A DNA stretch of 42,622 bases, from the NCBI GenBank assembly GCA_903927945.1, contig CAIYOZ010000194.1:1-42622 (forward strand), in the 5' to 3' direction. This document shows, one piece after another, positions 24,778 through 33,714 of the stretch. The notes beneath the pieces were generated by a model, which did not search any database, was not told the DNA's origin, and was given only the letters and a program-made list of their open reading frames with translations. The DNA comes from an uncultured Bacteroidales bacterium. Its GTDB lineage: Bacteria > Bacteroidota > Bacteroidia > Bacteroidales > Paludibacteraceae. A program made the translations under genes and the position numbers. Within the stretch, counting starts at the first letter, position 1. The number at the start of each line of letters is the position of its first letter.

Positions 24778-25884
24778 CTATTTCACAATTTGAACTCTTT
24801 TAGTAGCTTCCATAGTTGAATTTCGCACCTCTACCCTATCCACAACCCGTTGAGCCAGCTCTTTAAATGCTATTGACATCACAGTATCTTCATCATAGGC
24901 AACCGGCTTACCCGCATCTCCGCATTCCCGGATACTTTGCACCAGTGGGATTTGCCCTAAAAGTGGGATATTGAGTTCCTCGGCCAACCTTTTACCGCCC
25001 TCTTTCCCGAATATATAATACTTATTCTGCGGAAGTTCAGCCGGAGTAAACCACGCCATATTCTCCACAAGTCCAAGTACCGGGACATTCACTTTGTCAC
25101 CCATATACATATTTATTCCTTTGCGGGCATCGGCAAGGGCAACTTCCTGCGGTGTTGACACGATGACAACTCCTGTTATACTCATTGTCTGCACCAGGGT
25201 TAAGTGGATGTCTCCTGTGCCCGGTGGTAAATCCATGACAAAATAATCGAGTTCACCCCAATCAGCATCGGTGATCAGTTGTTTCAACGCATTGCTCGCT
25301 ACCGGGCCCCGCCATACCAAGGCATTCTGAGCATCCACAAAGAATCCAATGGACAATAGTTTAACACCGTATTTTTCAATTGGTATGATCGTATGTTTCC
25401 CTTCAATTTCAATAATTTCGGGGTGTGCATCCTCCACTCCAAACATTTTAGGAATAGAAGGCCCATGGATATCAGCATCCAGAAGTCCTACTTTATAACC
25501 AAGAGCAGCTAAAGCAACAGCTAAATTGGATGATATTGTTGATTTACCGACTCCCCCTTTACCCGAGGAGACAGCAATTATATTTTTTACATTGGGTAAA
25601 ATAGGTGTTGGTTTTGGCTTAGGGGCTTCCTTGGCAATAATGCCTATATTTCCTTTTATTTCAACCTGTTCGCCTATATAGGTCAGGATAGCTTGTTCGG
25701 CAGCCTTCACCACGGATTTAGAAAAAGGGTCGTTTGACTTTTCAAACACCAATGAAAATGAAATTTTATTTCCATCGATTTTCAAGTCATCGTGAACCAT
25801 TCCTGATGAAACAATGTCCTTCCCATTCCCGGGATACCGAACATGCACAAGGGCATCAAGAACCAATTGCGGATATATTGTCAT
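24778..25884 (-). CDS. Mrp/NBP35-family P-loop ATPase, Fe-S carrier
   Basis: A cytoplasmic Fe-S cluster carrier/assembly factor of 368 residues. An N-terminal MIP18/DUF59-type domain (to about 85) joins a P-loop NTPase with the deviant Walker A SSGKGGVGKST (Lys114) and DADIHGPSIPKMFG, DLPPGTGDIHLT and STPQEVALADARKG. The CPxC pair that binds the bridging cluster in many homologues is absent; the equivalent stretch reads ENMAWFTPAELPQNKYYIFG, which I believe is normal for Bacteroidota members. It starts 42 bp after trmB and is probably in the trmB transcription unit. Confidence 0.93.
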   Translation of the reverse strand: MTIYPQLVLDALVHVRYPGNGKDIVSSGMVHDDLKIDGNKISFSLVFEKSNDPFSKSVVKAAEQAILTYIGEQVEIKGNIGIIAKEAPKPKPTPILPNVKNIIAVSSGKGGVGKSTISSNLAVALAALGYKVGLLDADIHGPSIPKMFGVEDAHPEIIEIEGKHTIIPIEKYGVKLLSIGFFVDAQNALVWRGPVASNALKQLITDADWGELDYFVMDLPPGTGDIHLTLVQTMSITGVVIVSTPQEVALADARKGINMYMGDKVNVPVLGLVENMAWFTPAELPQNKYYIFGKEGGKRLAEELNIPLLGQIPLVQSIRECGDAGKPVAYDEDTVMSIAFKELAQRVVDRVEVRNSTMEATKRVQIVK

Positions 25885-25926
25885 AATAAATTACTTTTAA
25901 AAAATTATCGAAATAAAACAACCGGA

Positions 25927-26679
25927 CTACTCCAAATGTTGTCGTTTGCTTCTGCCAAAACTACGATATATGTCGTGTTCAATTTCCATCTCAGGTTCTA
26001 TGAAACTAGCGCGCTTTTCAAGTAAGAATTGGATATATTTGATGGTCAATCCCCGATCCAGCCATTGTTGTTCATAATAGGTTTTAATGCCTAAAATAGG
26101 ATCTTTTAGATCGGAAGCATATAAATTATCATTAGAGAACACTACAGGGTATTGATTCGACTTTACCATTTCACAGGTATAGGTAAACATAAAATTACTG
26201 TCTGTTTTTAAATGGATCAGGCCCTCTGATTTTAAAAACTGCTGGTAGGACTGCATGAAGTTTGTAGCCGTAAGTCGCTTGGTGACCTTTTTCATTTGAG
26301 GATCCGGAAAAGTGAGCCAGATCTCACTCACTTCATTCTCACCAAAGAAATGATGAATCATTTCTATATTGGTGCGAAGAAATGCTACGTTTGTCATAGA
26401 TTTCTCAAATGAATCTTTGGCTCCTGTCCATAAACGGGCTCCTTTTATATCAACACCCACAAAGTTCTTATCCGGATAGAGTTGCCCTAATCCAATGGTA
26501 TATTCTCCTTTTCCACAACCCAATTCCAATACAATGGGATTATTATTCTTAAAGAATAATTCATTCCATTTCCCTTTCATATCAAAATTCACTCCTTCGC
26601 GTACGGCATGAGATGAAACCTGAAAGACATGTGGAAACTCCTCCATATCAGCAAACTTAGCCAACTTATTCTTTCCCAC
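25927..26679 (-). CDS. trmB: tRNA (guanine-N7-)-methyltransferase
   Basis: Methylates G46 in the variable loop of tRNAs using SAM. 250 residues. [15 protein letters not shown] is the SAM-binding motif [16 protein letters not shown] motif II, and [19 protein letters not shown] the catalytic signature of TrmB, with LHLKTDS-like [11 protein letters not shown] later. The start is a [15 protein letters not shown] is the usual N-terminus of Bacteroidota TrmB, and no in-frame ATG precedes it. Upstream of mrp by 42 bp and 54 bp after gldH. Confidence 0.93.
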   Translation of the reverse strand: MGKNKLAKFADMEEFPHVFQVSSHAVREGVNFDMKGKWNELFFKNNNPIVLELGCGKGEYTIGLGQLYPDKNFVGVDIKGARLWTGAKDSFEKSMTNVAFLRTNIEMIHHFFGENEVSEIWLTFPDPQMKKVTKRLTATNFMQSYQQFLKSEGLIHLKTDSNFMFTYTCEMVKSNQYPVVFSNDNLYASDLKDPILGIKTYYEQQWLDRGLTIKYIQFLLEKRASFIEPEMEIEHDIYRSFGRSKRQHLE

Positions 26680-26733
26680 TTTATTAATTTACAATTTACG
26701 ATCTATAATTTCTTCTGAGCTACCAACTACCGA

Positions 26734-27216
26734 CTACTTACTACCTACTTTCTCGACCCGCATTCCAATATCATTAATGCCTCTCAGTATACTATCCCGC
26801 ATGCCATGAACTATTTTATAATGATATGTCCCAACGGTTTTAAACCGCACTTTTTGTTGATAAATAATGGGCATTTCCATAATTGAGCCCAGTCCCGAAC
26901 CAAGCCATTTGCCGCGTTGATCAGCCAGGTAACATTCAATTGAATCGCTTGTCTGTTTTTTATCCGGGGTAGTTTTACTCAGGAAAAACCAGATATTCTG
27001 ATATCGATATTCACCCCTGTTCCTAACATTTATGTACACATTGTAAGTGGCAGATGTATCTTTAATCGGCACATCAAAAGTAAATAAACTATCTTTACTC
27101 CAACCTTTCGAAGGCACCGATTTATATTGAAAGTATACATCATTGCTGGTGCAGGCAACAGCGAAAAGCAAAGTCAGGATTATCCAACTAAGTTTATTTA
27201 GCAATATTTTTGGCAT
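26734..27216 (-). CDS. gldH: Gliding motility lipoprotein GldH
   Basis: A lipoprotein of about 160 residues. The track ORF starts inside ricT; I choose the ATG at 27216 (MPKILLNKLSWIILTLLFAVAC), which gives a lipobox AVAC. An ATG at 27225 is an alternative. SNDVYFQYKSVPSKGWSKDSLFTF and YNVYINVRNRGEYRYQNIW match GldH. In Flavobacterium GldH supports gliding and the type IX secretion system; many non-gliding Bacteroidales also carry it. Its start overlaps the end of ricT by 23 bp, so the two are translationally coupled, an order seen widely in the phylum. Confidence 0.88.
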   Translation of the reverse strand: MPKILLNKLSWIILTLLFAVACTSNDVYFQYKSVPSKGWSKDSLFTFDVPIKDTSATYNVYINVRNRGEYRYQNIWFFLSKTTPDKKQTSDSIECYLADQRGKWLGSGLGSIMEMPIIYQQKVRFKTVGTYHYKIVHGMRDSILRGINDIGMRVEKVGSK

Positions 27217-28417
27217 CAGTGTCATTTTTCTTGACGGGTTTTTGAAATCTGGGCACATTTGTTTTGTTTTCCGGCGATTCCGGTTTTGTCAGTTGAGGTC
27301 GATTGTTGTTTGGACGTTTGTTTGACTTTCCGCCGGAACGCTTTTTAGTCGTATCGAAACGGGTTAAGCTGTCTTGACCAACACCATTTTCATAATCGAT
27401 AGCAATTGGTGTTACTTCATCATCAGCATGGTCATCCAATAAATCAGGCTTTAATCCTTTTTTATTCATGGCAATGATTTCCTTTGCTCTTCTGGAGGTT
27501 ATGGCGACTACATTGGCACCAAAATTCTGTGAAGTTGAATACGAAATGATTCCTTTAAAAACATCCGTCTTGAAATGATAATAGGTATTATCGAGAGTTT
27601 CAAGTTGAATCTCCTTTGAAGGGAAATTCTTTATGGCATCCATATATGAATCCAACTCATAATTCATGCAACATTTTAATTTGGCACATTGTCCTGCCAG
27701 TTTTTGAGGATTAAGGGATATATCCTGATACCGTGCAGCACTGGTGGACACTGAATTAAAGTTCGTCATCCAACCCGAACAGCATAATTCACGCCCGCAG
27801 GGACCAATACCTCCTATTCTCCCGGCCTCTTGACGAGCACCGATCTGCTTCATTTCAATCCGCACCCGAAAAGTTTCAGCAAAGACCTTGATTAATTGCC
27901 GGAAATCAACCCGTTCATCGGCTATGTAGTAAAAAATTGCTTTGTTTCCATCACCCTGAAATTCCACATCGCCAATTTTCATGTTCAGGTTTAGACTCTC
28001 TGCAATCTGCCGGGCTTTGATCATTGTTCCCTGTTCCTTTGATTTGGCTTCCTGATATTTCTCCAAATCAGTTTCTTTTGCCTTTCGATACACACGCCTT
28101 ACTTCAATTTTATCGGGATGGACGTTGTTCTTTTTCATTTGCAACAACACTAATCTTCCAACTAGGGTAATATCACCAATATCATGTCCGGGAGATGATT
28201 CAACAGCCACAATATCCCCTTTTTCAAGTGGAATCTTCGTACTGTTCAGGAAGTAACCTTTCCGGGTGTTTTTAAATTGCACTTCCACAAAGTCAGTATC
28301 TTGCTGCGTCTCCGGCAGATCACACATCCAGTCGAATGTGCTAAGTTTTTGGGTAGAGTTGCGATGACAACCCTTTTTATTCATTTGGCAACCGCCTGTA
28401 TCTAGTTTATAATCCAT
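27194..28417 (-). CDS. ricT: PSP1/RicT family protein
   Basis: A protein of 407 residues with the PSP1 C-terminal domain. Conserved cysteines occur in GPCGRELCCSGWM and QCAKLKCCMNYE, the sites that help bind Fe-S clusters in the RicT (YaaT)-RicA-RicF complex. In Bacillus this complex regulates RNase Y and RNA processing; in Bacteroidota the partners are not established. The C-terminal 70 residues are basic and low-complexity (KKRSGGKSNKRPNNNRPQ). The gene follows holB and overlaps gldH. Confidence 0.9.
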   Translation of the reverse strand: MDYKLDTGGCQMNKKGCHRNSTQKLSTFDWMCDLPETQQDTDFVEVQFKNTRKGYFLNSTKIPLEKGDIVAVESSPGHDIGDITLVGRLVLLQMKKNNVHPDKIEVRRVYRKAKETDLEKYQEAKSKEQGTMIKARQIAESLNLNMKIGDVEFQGDGNKAIFYYIADERVDFRQLIKVFAETFRVRIEMKQIGARQEAGRIGGIGPCGRELCCSGWMTNFNSVSTSAARYQDISLNPQKLAGQCAKLKCCMNYELDSYMDAIKNFPSKEIQLETLDNTYYHFKTDVFKGIISYSTSQNFGANVVAITSRRAKEIIAMNKKGLKPDLLDDHADDEVTPIAIDYENGVGQDSLTRFDTTKKRSGGKSNKRPNNNRPQLTKPESPENKTNVPRFQKPVKKNDTDAKNIAK

Positions 28418-28505
28418 TTTGTTTTGTGATATTTATGATATGATTCGCGATAGTATACGATATTAATATTAACTTCACGTTATCTTCTGTTTTTTCCTTG
28501 TCAAA

Positions 28506-28543
28506 CTTAATCAACCAATTAACCAATCAACTAATTAACCAAT
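28506..28543. repeat. Low-complexity AATCAACC/AATTAACC repeat
   Basis: Short AATCAACC, AATTAACC and AATCAACT units fill the end of the gap between holB and ricT. The same type of repeat occurs at 17344-17408. No gene is seen here. Confidence 0.6.
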
Positions 28544-28545
28544 AT

Positions 28546-29703
28546 CTATTTCTTCAGCAACATAATAATTTTCAAAGTCAGGTCGAAGAAGACCATTTTA
28601 GCATTTACATTTTGTTCAATATGTCGTTCGGCTAAACTAAATTCGTTCATGAGTTCTTCCACATTCCGTTCATGAATAAAAGGTGAAAAACGCTTAGAAA
28701 AATCGGCTTCAAATGTCGTTAAGTAGTTTAAACCGGGTTGTTGTAAATTGTAAATGAAGTTTTCACGAGTCATTCGTTGGGCATAACTCAGGAAATTCTT
28801 CTGACGTTCACGCCCCATTGCAGCAGCTGCCATCTCATCCGACCACTTTTTCAAAGTTTTTAGCGATGCATGATCCTTTTTATTGCCTACCAACCACGAA
28901 AGTCGCATGACATTCATAAACCGTTCAAAGTTTTGTTTGTTTTCGTCCCCCTCATTCAAGATTGCTATAGCATTTAGGTAACTCCCGTTAGAAATATGTG
29001 CGGCAAATAATGCATCATCTTCTTCGATTTCCAATTCATCATCCCTCAGCAACGCCTTTACTATTTCAGTTTCAGCCAGACGCGGGATATGAATGTGTTG
29101 AGTTCTGGATAGAATGGTGGTGATTATTTGATCCGGTTCATTCGACACCATTAAAAAAACTGTTTTTTCAGGTGGTTCTTCCAGTATTTTCAACAACTTA
29201 TTTGCACAGGTAATGTTCATCTTCTCCGGCAGCCAGATTATCATCACCTTATACTCCGACTCATAGGTTTTCAAACTCAGTTTCCGAATGATTTCTTCAC
29301 TTTCATTTCCATAAATCATTCCTTGTTTAGCATCACCCGAAATCTTAGCATACCAATCATTTACACTGAAGTACAGGTTATTGAGCACCATGGCTCTGAA
29401 TTCTGTTATGAAATCATCACAGACCACACTGCTTTTATTGGCTGGTTTTATGACCGGAAATACAAAATGCAAATCGGGATGTGCCAGTTTTTTGTACTTA
29501 ACACAGGATGCACAAACACCACATGAATCAACTTCATTCCGGTTTTCACAGCATATATATTGAGCATAAGCAATCGCCAGGCCCAGTTTACCAACTCCTT
29601 CCGGTCCACGCAACAATTGGGCATGCGGTATCCGTTGTTCGTTTACCGTACGAATAAATCGTTTTTTAATTACTTGCTGACCAATTATTTCGGAAAATAA
29701 CAT
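28546..29703 (-). CDS. holB: DNA polymerase III delta' subunit
   Basis: A clamp-loader subunit of 385 residues. HAQLLRGPEGVGKLGLAIAYAQYI holds a Walker A-like loop with Leu where Thr or Ser is usual, typical of the non-hydrolysing delta'. The zinc module is CCENRNEVDSCGVCASCVKY. EPPEKTVFLMVSNEPDQIITTILSRTQ is the sensor-1/SRC-like region (SRT). It sits at the head of a holB-ricT-gldH-trmB-mrp series on one strand. A TATATTTG box at 29744-29751 may be the -7 of its promoter. Confidence 0.9.
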   Translation of the reverse strand: MLFSEIIGQQVIKKRFIRTVNEQRIPHAQLLRGPEGVGKLGLAIAYAQYICCENRNEVDSCGVCASCVKYKKLAHPDLHFVFPVIKPANKSSVVCDDFITEFRAMVLNNLYFSVNDWYAKISGDAKQGMIYGNESEEIIRKLSLKTYESEYKVMIIWLPEKMNITCANKLLKILEEPPEKTVFLMVSNEPDQIITTILSRTQHIHIPRLAETEIVKALLRDDELEIEEDDALFAAHISNGSYLNAIAILNEGDENKQNFERFMNVMRLSWLVGNKKDHASLKTLKKWSDEMAAAAMGRERQKNFLSYAQRMTRENFIYNLQQPGLNYLTTFEADFSKRFSPFIHERNVEELMNEFSLAERHIEQNVNAKMVFFDLTLKIIMLLKK

Positions 29704-29837
29704 GAGTGAGATTTACAGTTTTATTCCAAATTCGGATAAAGTGCAAATATACAAAAAAGAAAGTAAAATGAGAAATGAATCAATTTTGATATAACACGAA
29801 TATCAGAATTCTATTGGGGAGAACATTCTGGGTCGTG

Positions 29838-31505
29838 TTATTTTACCTTGACCGAATCGGAAGTCACAAGGGTTGAGTCTGAAACAGTGCCATTCCCATA
29901 ATTTAAATCGACCATCTGAAGATTTTCCGGAGTGACAGGATATATGGCGACAATGATCATTCCCTTTTGTTTTAAACACACAAGTAACTGAAACTTATTT
30001 TCGAGGATTGTCACATTTTCGTCGGAATGATTTAAGTCTTTTTGATAGCCTTTTAAGGCTGTTTCAAGGAATTTAAGCACATCGTCTTCTCTTCCGAGTC
30101 CCTTCGATGTCAGATTGATGCGGTATGAAAATCCGGTATGGATATACTTCGGCTTGAGTGTATAACTAAAACCTAACTTGCCATTGTATTTTTCGTTCCA
30201 GGGTATCCCTAAAATAAAGAAATCCAATGTGGCATCATTCGAGATTCTTTCAGCCGATATGATTTTATGCTCCGAAGCATTTTTTGTAAAATCACCTTCT
30301 GTTTTGTTGTATTTTTTATAGATCAATGACATAGGTGTACTGAATCGCATTCCTTCCACAGTACTATCCGAAATGGCAGTTTTCAACCTGTTAATAATAG
30401 CATCCTTGTCAAAATAATCAGTCTGAACACTTTCAAACAAGGTTGTTCCTGACAGGAGATAACTTTTTAAATCATCAGAAATACCATCAAATTGTGGATG
30501 TATAATGTATTTTGCATTTTTATCGATAAAGCCACCCTTCCCGCCTGTCATAACATAAGCAACTTTCCCGTTAAATGGCAATGCCTGGTCAAATTGCTCT
30601 GCAATCATCATTTTTCCTTTCCGATTGATAAACCCAAATTTTACTCCTGTTCTTACCGGTGCCAGTTCGTTTCCATGAAAGGGATACGCCTCTGTAAATT
30701 GGGGGTCAATGGTGACTTTTCCCGTTTTATCACACCACCCCCAATTATTATTCCTTTTAATAATATATTGATCGCTATCCATTTCCATTTCCAAAAACTG
30801 AGGATTCACCACATATTTCCCTTTGTCATCAATGACTCCCCATTCATTGCCGTACTGTAGAATTGCACGTCCGTCTATAAAATCGTTGGCATGAGAATAT
30901 TGATAATTAATGCTGATTTTCCCTTCTGTATCAATATATCCCCATTCACCGGCTACATTTGCCACGGCACATTTCCCGTCACTGAAATTTGCGGCCGCCG
31001 TAAATTGGGGAGGTATCACAATAGTTCCGTTTTTATCCATGAATCCCCAGTTAACAGTAAGGCTATCCACACTGACACTAAAAGCGGCAAGGCCATCTTT
31101 AAAAATCCTGACTGTTTTTGCCCCTTTGATTGAAAATAATGAGTCCCCTTTAAAATCGATAGCTTTGGGAGCTCCATTTTCTGAAACTACCCAGGCAATA
31201 TTTTCACTGAACACTGTTGCTTCTTTGTAAATTGGTCTAACAGCATAGGTACCATCCGCATTTATGAAACCCCATGTGGGTTTACCACCAAAAACCTGTA
31301 CCAATGCCAGGCCTTGTCGAAAAACAGTTGCATTTTTAAATTGAGGATGAATGATTATCTTACCTGTCGGATCGATATATTTGAAAACAAATCCATTCCG
31401 CACTGGAAATAAATTGATGACTACAGATTCCTTTACCGAAGAATTACAAGAAATCATAAAAACTACTAGTAAAACAAAACTGAGTAATCTTATTTGTATT
31501 TTCAT
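29838..31505 (-). CDS. WG-repeat lipoprotein
   Basis: The track start lies inside the ada region; the ATG at 31505 gives MKIQIRLLSFVLLVVFMISC with a lipobox and is chosen (555 residues). From about 40 to 330 there are seven to eight WG (KWG) repeats of the type GxxKxGFIDxxGKxVIxPQF, for example WGFMDKNGTIVIPPQF and WGYIDTEGKISINYQY. A roughly 220-residue C-terminal domain follows without a recognised family. WG repeats are common in surface proteins of Bacteroidota and form a beta-rich scaffold; the ligand is unknown. It begins 19 bp after ada and may be cotranscribed. Confidence 0.85.
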   Translation of the reverse strand: MKIQIRLLSFVLLVVFMISCNSSVKESVVINLFPVRNGFVFKYIDPTGKIIIHPQFKNATVFRQGLALVQVFGGKPTWGFINADGTYAVRPIYKEATVFSENIAWVVSENGAPKAIDFKGDSLFSIKGAKTVRIFKDGLAAFSVSVDSLTVNWGFMDKNGTIVIPPQFTAAANFSDGKCAVANVAGEWGYIDTEGKISINYQYSHANDFIDGRAILQYGNEWGVIDDKGKYVVNPQFLEMEMDSDQYIIKRNNNWGWCDKTGKVTIDPQFTEAYPFHGNELAPVRTGVKFGFINRKGKMMIAEQFDQALPFNGKVAYVMTGGKGGFIDKNAKYIIHPQFDGISDDLKSYLLSGTTLFESVQTDYFDKDAIINRLKTAISDSTVEGMRFSTPMSLIYKKYNKTEGDFTKNASEHKIISAERISNDATLDFFILGIPWNEKYNGKLGFSYTLKPKYIHTGFSYRINLTSKGLGREDDVLKFLETALKGYQKDLNHSDENVTILENKFQLLVCLKQKGMIIVAIYPVTPENLQMVDLNYGNGTVSDSTLVTSDSVKVK

Positions 31506-31524
31506 GTTGGATAATATTAATTCA

Positions 31525-32568
31525 TCATTGAGCACTATTGTTTTTTTCCAGGTCAAGGAGCCATTTTTTTCTCCAAAGACCGCCCCCATAGCCTGTCAGG
31601 TTTCCATCCTCACCAATTACACGGTGACAGGGTATCAATATGGAAATTCGGTTCATCCCGTTGGCATTTGCCACAGCACGAATGGCCTCAGGGCTGTCTA
31701 TTGATGATGCCTGCTGTTTGTATGACCGGGTGGAACCATAGGATATTCCTTTTAAGGAATTCCACACTGATAGTTGAAATGCTGTACCCGGAGAATACAA
31801 AGGTATTGAAAATTCTTTCCTCCGTCCTTCAAAATACTCTTCAAGTTGTAGTTTTAATAATTCAAAATGAGGATTGGCACCCGGGATTATATTCGCATTT
31901 AACTTTTTTGCCAGTGTCTTTAACTCTGTTTCCAGCATTTTACGGTCGCTAAATTCCAACAAGCAAATCCCCTGATCGACTGCACAGGCGATCATTGTCC
32001 CTAGCGGTGTTTCTATTCGGCAAATGTTTATCAGTTGTTTGTCCTTAATGTTGGATGGGGATACGCCAAATATCGATTTAAACGAATCGGCGAATCCACT
32101 TAATGATTCATAACCTGTATCAAAAGCAACACTAGTGACTGATTCACCATTTTGAATCCTTTTAAAGGCGGAATTTATACGAAACATCCGTTGGTAAGCC
32201 TGAAATGTAATACCATGATTTTTCAAAAACCATCGCCTGAGCTTACTCGGTTCAATGCCTTTTTGTACCAGATCCCAGTCCTTGAATTTCACTTCGGGAT
32301 GCAGATTTATTTCGTTTAAGAGGGTTTTGATATAGTCGGGTGTCTCCCCTGCTTTTTCCATTGGACGGCAGACTTTACAGGGTCTGTATCCTTTTAGGAT
32401 GGCTTCTTTTGTAGAATTGAAAAACTCCACATTCTCCGCTTTAGGTTTTCTGGCTGTACAGGTTGGACGGCAAAATATACCCGTTGTCTTGACCGCTGCA
32501 ATAAAGGTGCCCTCAAAAGTGACATCTTTATCAACCAGGGCTTTATACATAATCTCGTTTGTTAGCAT
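31525..32568 (-). CDS. ada: Ada: methylphosphotriester/O6-methylguanine methyltransferase and regulator
   Basis: Repairs alkylated DNA and activates the adaptive response. 347 residues in three parts. The N-terminal zinc domain carries GIFCRPTCTARKP and YRPCKVCRP (Cys33, 37, 64, 67), with Cys33 the phosphotriester acceptor. A central AraC-type helix-turn-helix (VTSVAFDTGYESLSGFADSFKSIFGVSPS) follows. The C-terminal methyltransferase has ISILIPCHRVIGEDGNLTGYGGGLWRKKWLL with the acceptor Cys in PCHRV. The three-domain form is complete, so both repair and regulatory functions are expected. The neighbouring WG lipoprotein gene is not a known Ada target. Confidence 0.93.
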   Translation of the reverse strand: MLTNEIMYKALVDKDVTFEGTFIAAVKTTGIFCRPTCTARKPKAENVEFFNSTKEAILKGYRPCKVCRPMEKAGETPDYIKTLLNEINLHPEVKFKDWDLVQKGIEPSKLRRWFLKNHGITFQAYQRMFRINSAFKRIQNGESVTSVAFDTGYESLSGFADSFKSIFGVSPSNIKDKQLINICRIETPLGTMIACAVDQGICLLEFSDRKMLETELKTLAKKLNANIIPGANPHFELLKLQLEEYFEGRRKEFSIPLYSPGTAFQLSVWNSLKGISYGSTRSYKQQASSIDSPEAIRAVANANGMNRISILIPCHRVIGEDGNLTGYGGGLWRKKWLLDLEKNNSAQ

Positions 32569-32671
32569 ATTTTTTTTACAAAATTACACTTAACAAACCA
32601 ATTCTGCAACCGAAAAATTGACAAGTATTTTTATTTGTTTCCTTTTATTGGGGACAGAGAATAACCCACCT

Positions 32672-33400
32672 TTACCAGGGCAATTCCCCTTCCTCATTGA
32701 AATACTTTCCGGTAGGTCCATTATTGTCAAGTGTTGCATATTTCACAATAACTTTTGCCGATTGTTCCGGTGTTCTTTCTCCCCGGTGATTGTTGAAATC
32801 TGTTGCCGTGTAATTCGGATCGATAGAATTGACTTTTATGTCAGTGTCCTTTAAATCAAAAGCCAGCATAATGGTAAATCCATTCAATGCTGCCTTTGAA
32901 ATGCTGTATCCGGCTGACTTAAAGTGAAAATACTGCCAATTTGGATCGGTATGTAAGGTCAATGATCCCAGGCCACTGGTCACATTGACAATCCTGCCAC
33001 TATCCGATTTTCTAAGTAGAGGAATAAATGCCTGAGTTACCCGTATGGTACCAAAGAAGTTAGTATCGAACACTTTTCGTATTTCCTCCACCGAATACGT
33101 ACTGGCAGGTTGTGGAATCAACCCTAATATTCCGGCATTATTGATGAGAACATCCAGTTGGTTCGATTTATTCTCGATTGCTTTGCATGATTCCTTGATG
33201 GTTATAGGATCAGTTACGTCAAGCTGGATAGATTCAACATTTGTAAGTCCTGATTCGACCAATTTATCCACCGCTTCCTGACCCAGGCTCGCTTCCCTGC
33301 AACCCAAATAAACGTAGTACCCTAGTTTTGCCAGCTGTTTCGCAGTTTCGTAGCCAATGCCTTTGTTTGCTCCGGTTATTAATGCTGTTTTCATAATCAT
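32672..33400 (-). CDS. Short-chain dehydrogenase/reductase (SDR)
   Basis: A classical NAD(P)-dependent SDR of 242 residues: TGANKGIGYETAKQL is the cofactor motif, NNAGILG follows near 88, and the catalytic Ser (NVTSGLGS) and Y-x-x-x-K (YSISKAAL) are in place. It resembles the carbonyl-reductase-like group; the substrate is unknown. Either ATG at 33400 or 33394 could be the start, and MKTALITG from 33394 looks more natural. A TAACTTTG -7-like box lies about 35 bp upstream. Confidence 0.88.
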   Translation of the reverse strand: MIMKTALITGANKGIGYETAKQLAKLGYYVYLGCREASLGQEAVDKLVESGLTNVESIQLDVTDPITIKESCKAIENKSNQLDVLINNAGILGLIPQPASTYSVEEIRKVFDTNFFGTIRVTQAFIPLLRKSDSGRIVNVTSGLGSLTLHTDPNWQYFHFKSAGYSISKAALNGFTIMLAFDLKDTDIKVNSIDPNYTATDFNNHRGERTPEQSAKVIVKYATLDNNGPTGKYFNEEGELPW

Positions 33401-33432
33401 AGGTTAATCTATTATTTTATAGTAAGCTATTT

Positions 33433-33460
33433 CAAAGTTACTCTTTAATTCAATTTCAAA
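33433..33460 (-). promoter_or_regulatory. Putative SDR promoter
   Basis: Minus strand TTTG (33457-33460), 16 nt, TAACTTTG (33433-33440). The -7 box is a perfect match but the spacer is shorter than usual. Confidence 0.45.
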
Positions 33461-33608
33461 TTAATGGTATTAAAGTTTAAAATCTGTATATTTCTAATAC
33501 TATAACGAACAACTTCTGACCCAAAATGTTTATAACAATTTAAATAATTGTAATTTCACTCCTATTTTTGTTATTTTTTCGCAATGCAATCAACCTCATT
33601 AAAATGAA

Positions 33609-33655
33609 CCGGCTGGTATCTTAAGAATAGTCCTTATCCTTAAAATACCTGCCGG
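33609..33655 (-). terminator. Long hairpin after the beta-propeller/phosphoesterase gene
   Basis: CCGGC-t-GGTAT-c-TTAAG pairs with CTTAA-a-ATACC-t-GCCGG, 15 pairs and two mismatches, about 60 bp after the stop of the upstream gene. The T-tract is weak (TTCATTTTAATG), so this may be a Rho-assisted terminator or a 3'-end stabiliser. Confidence 0.55.
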
Positions 33656-33714
33656 AATATTTAATATGCATTCTTTTTTACACAATGTCCTGAGAAACCA
33701 CAATGCTTGTGTGC

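Noticed and set aside
26734-27258. Upstream start of gldH at 27258
   Set aside because: It would place 14 extra polar residues before the signal sequence and overlap ricT by 65 bp. The ATG at 27216 gives a proper lipoprotein signal.
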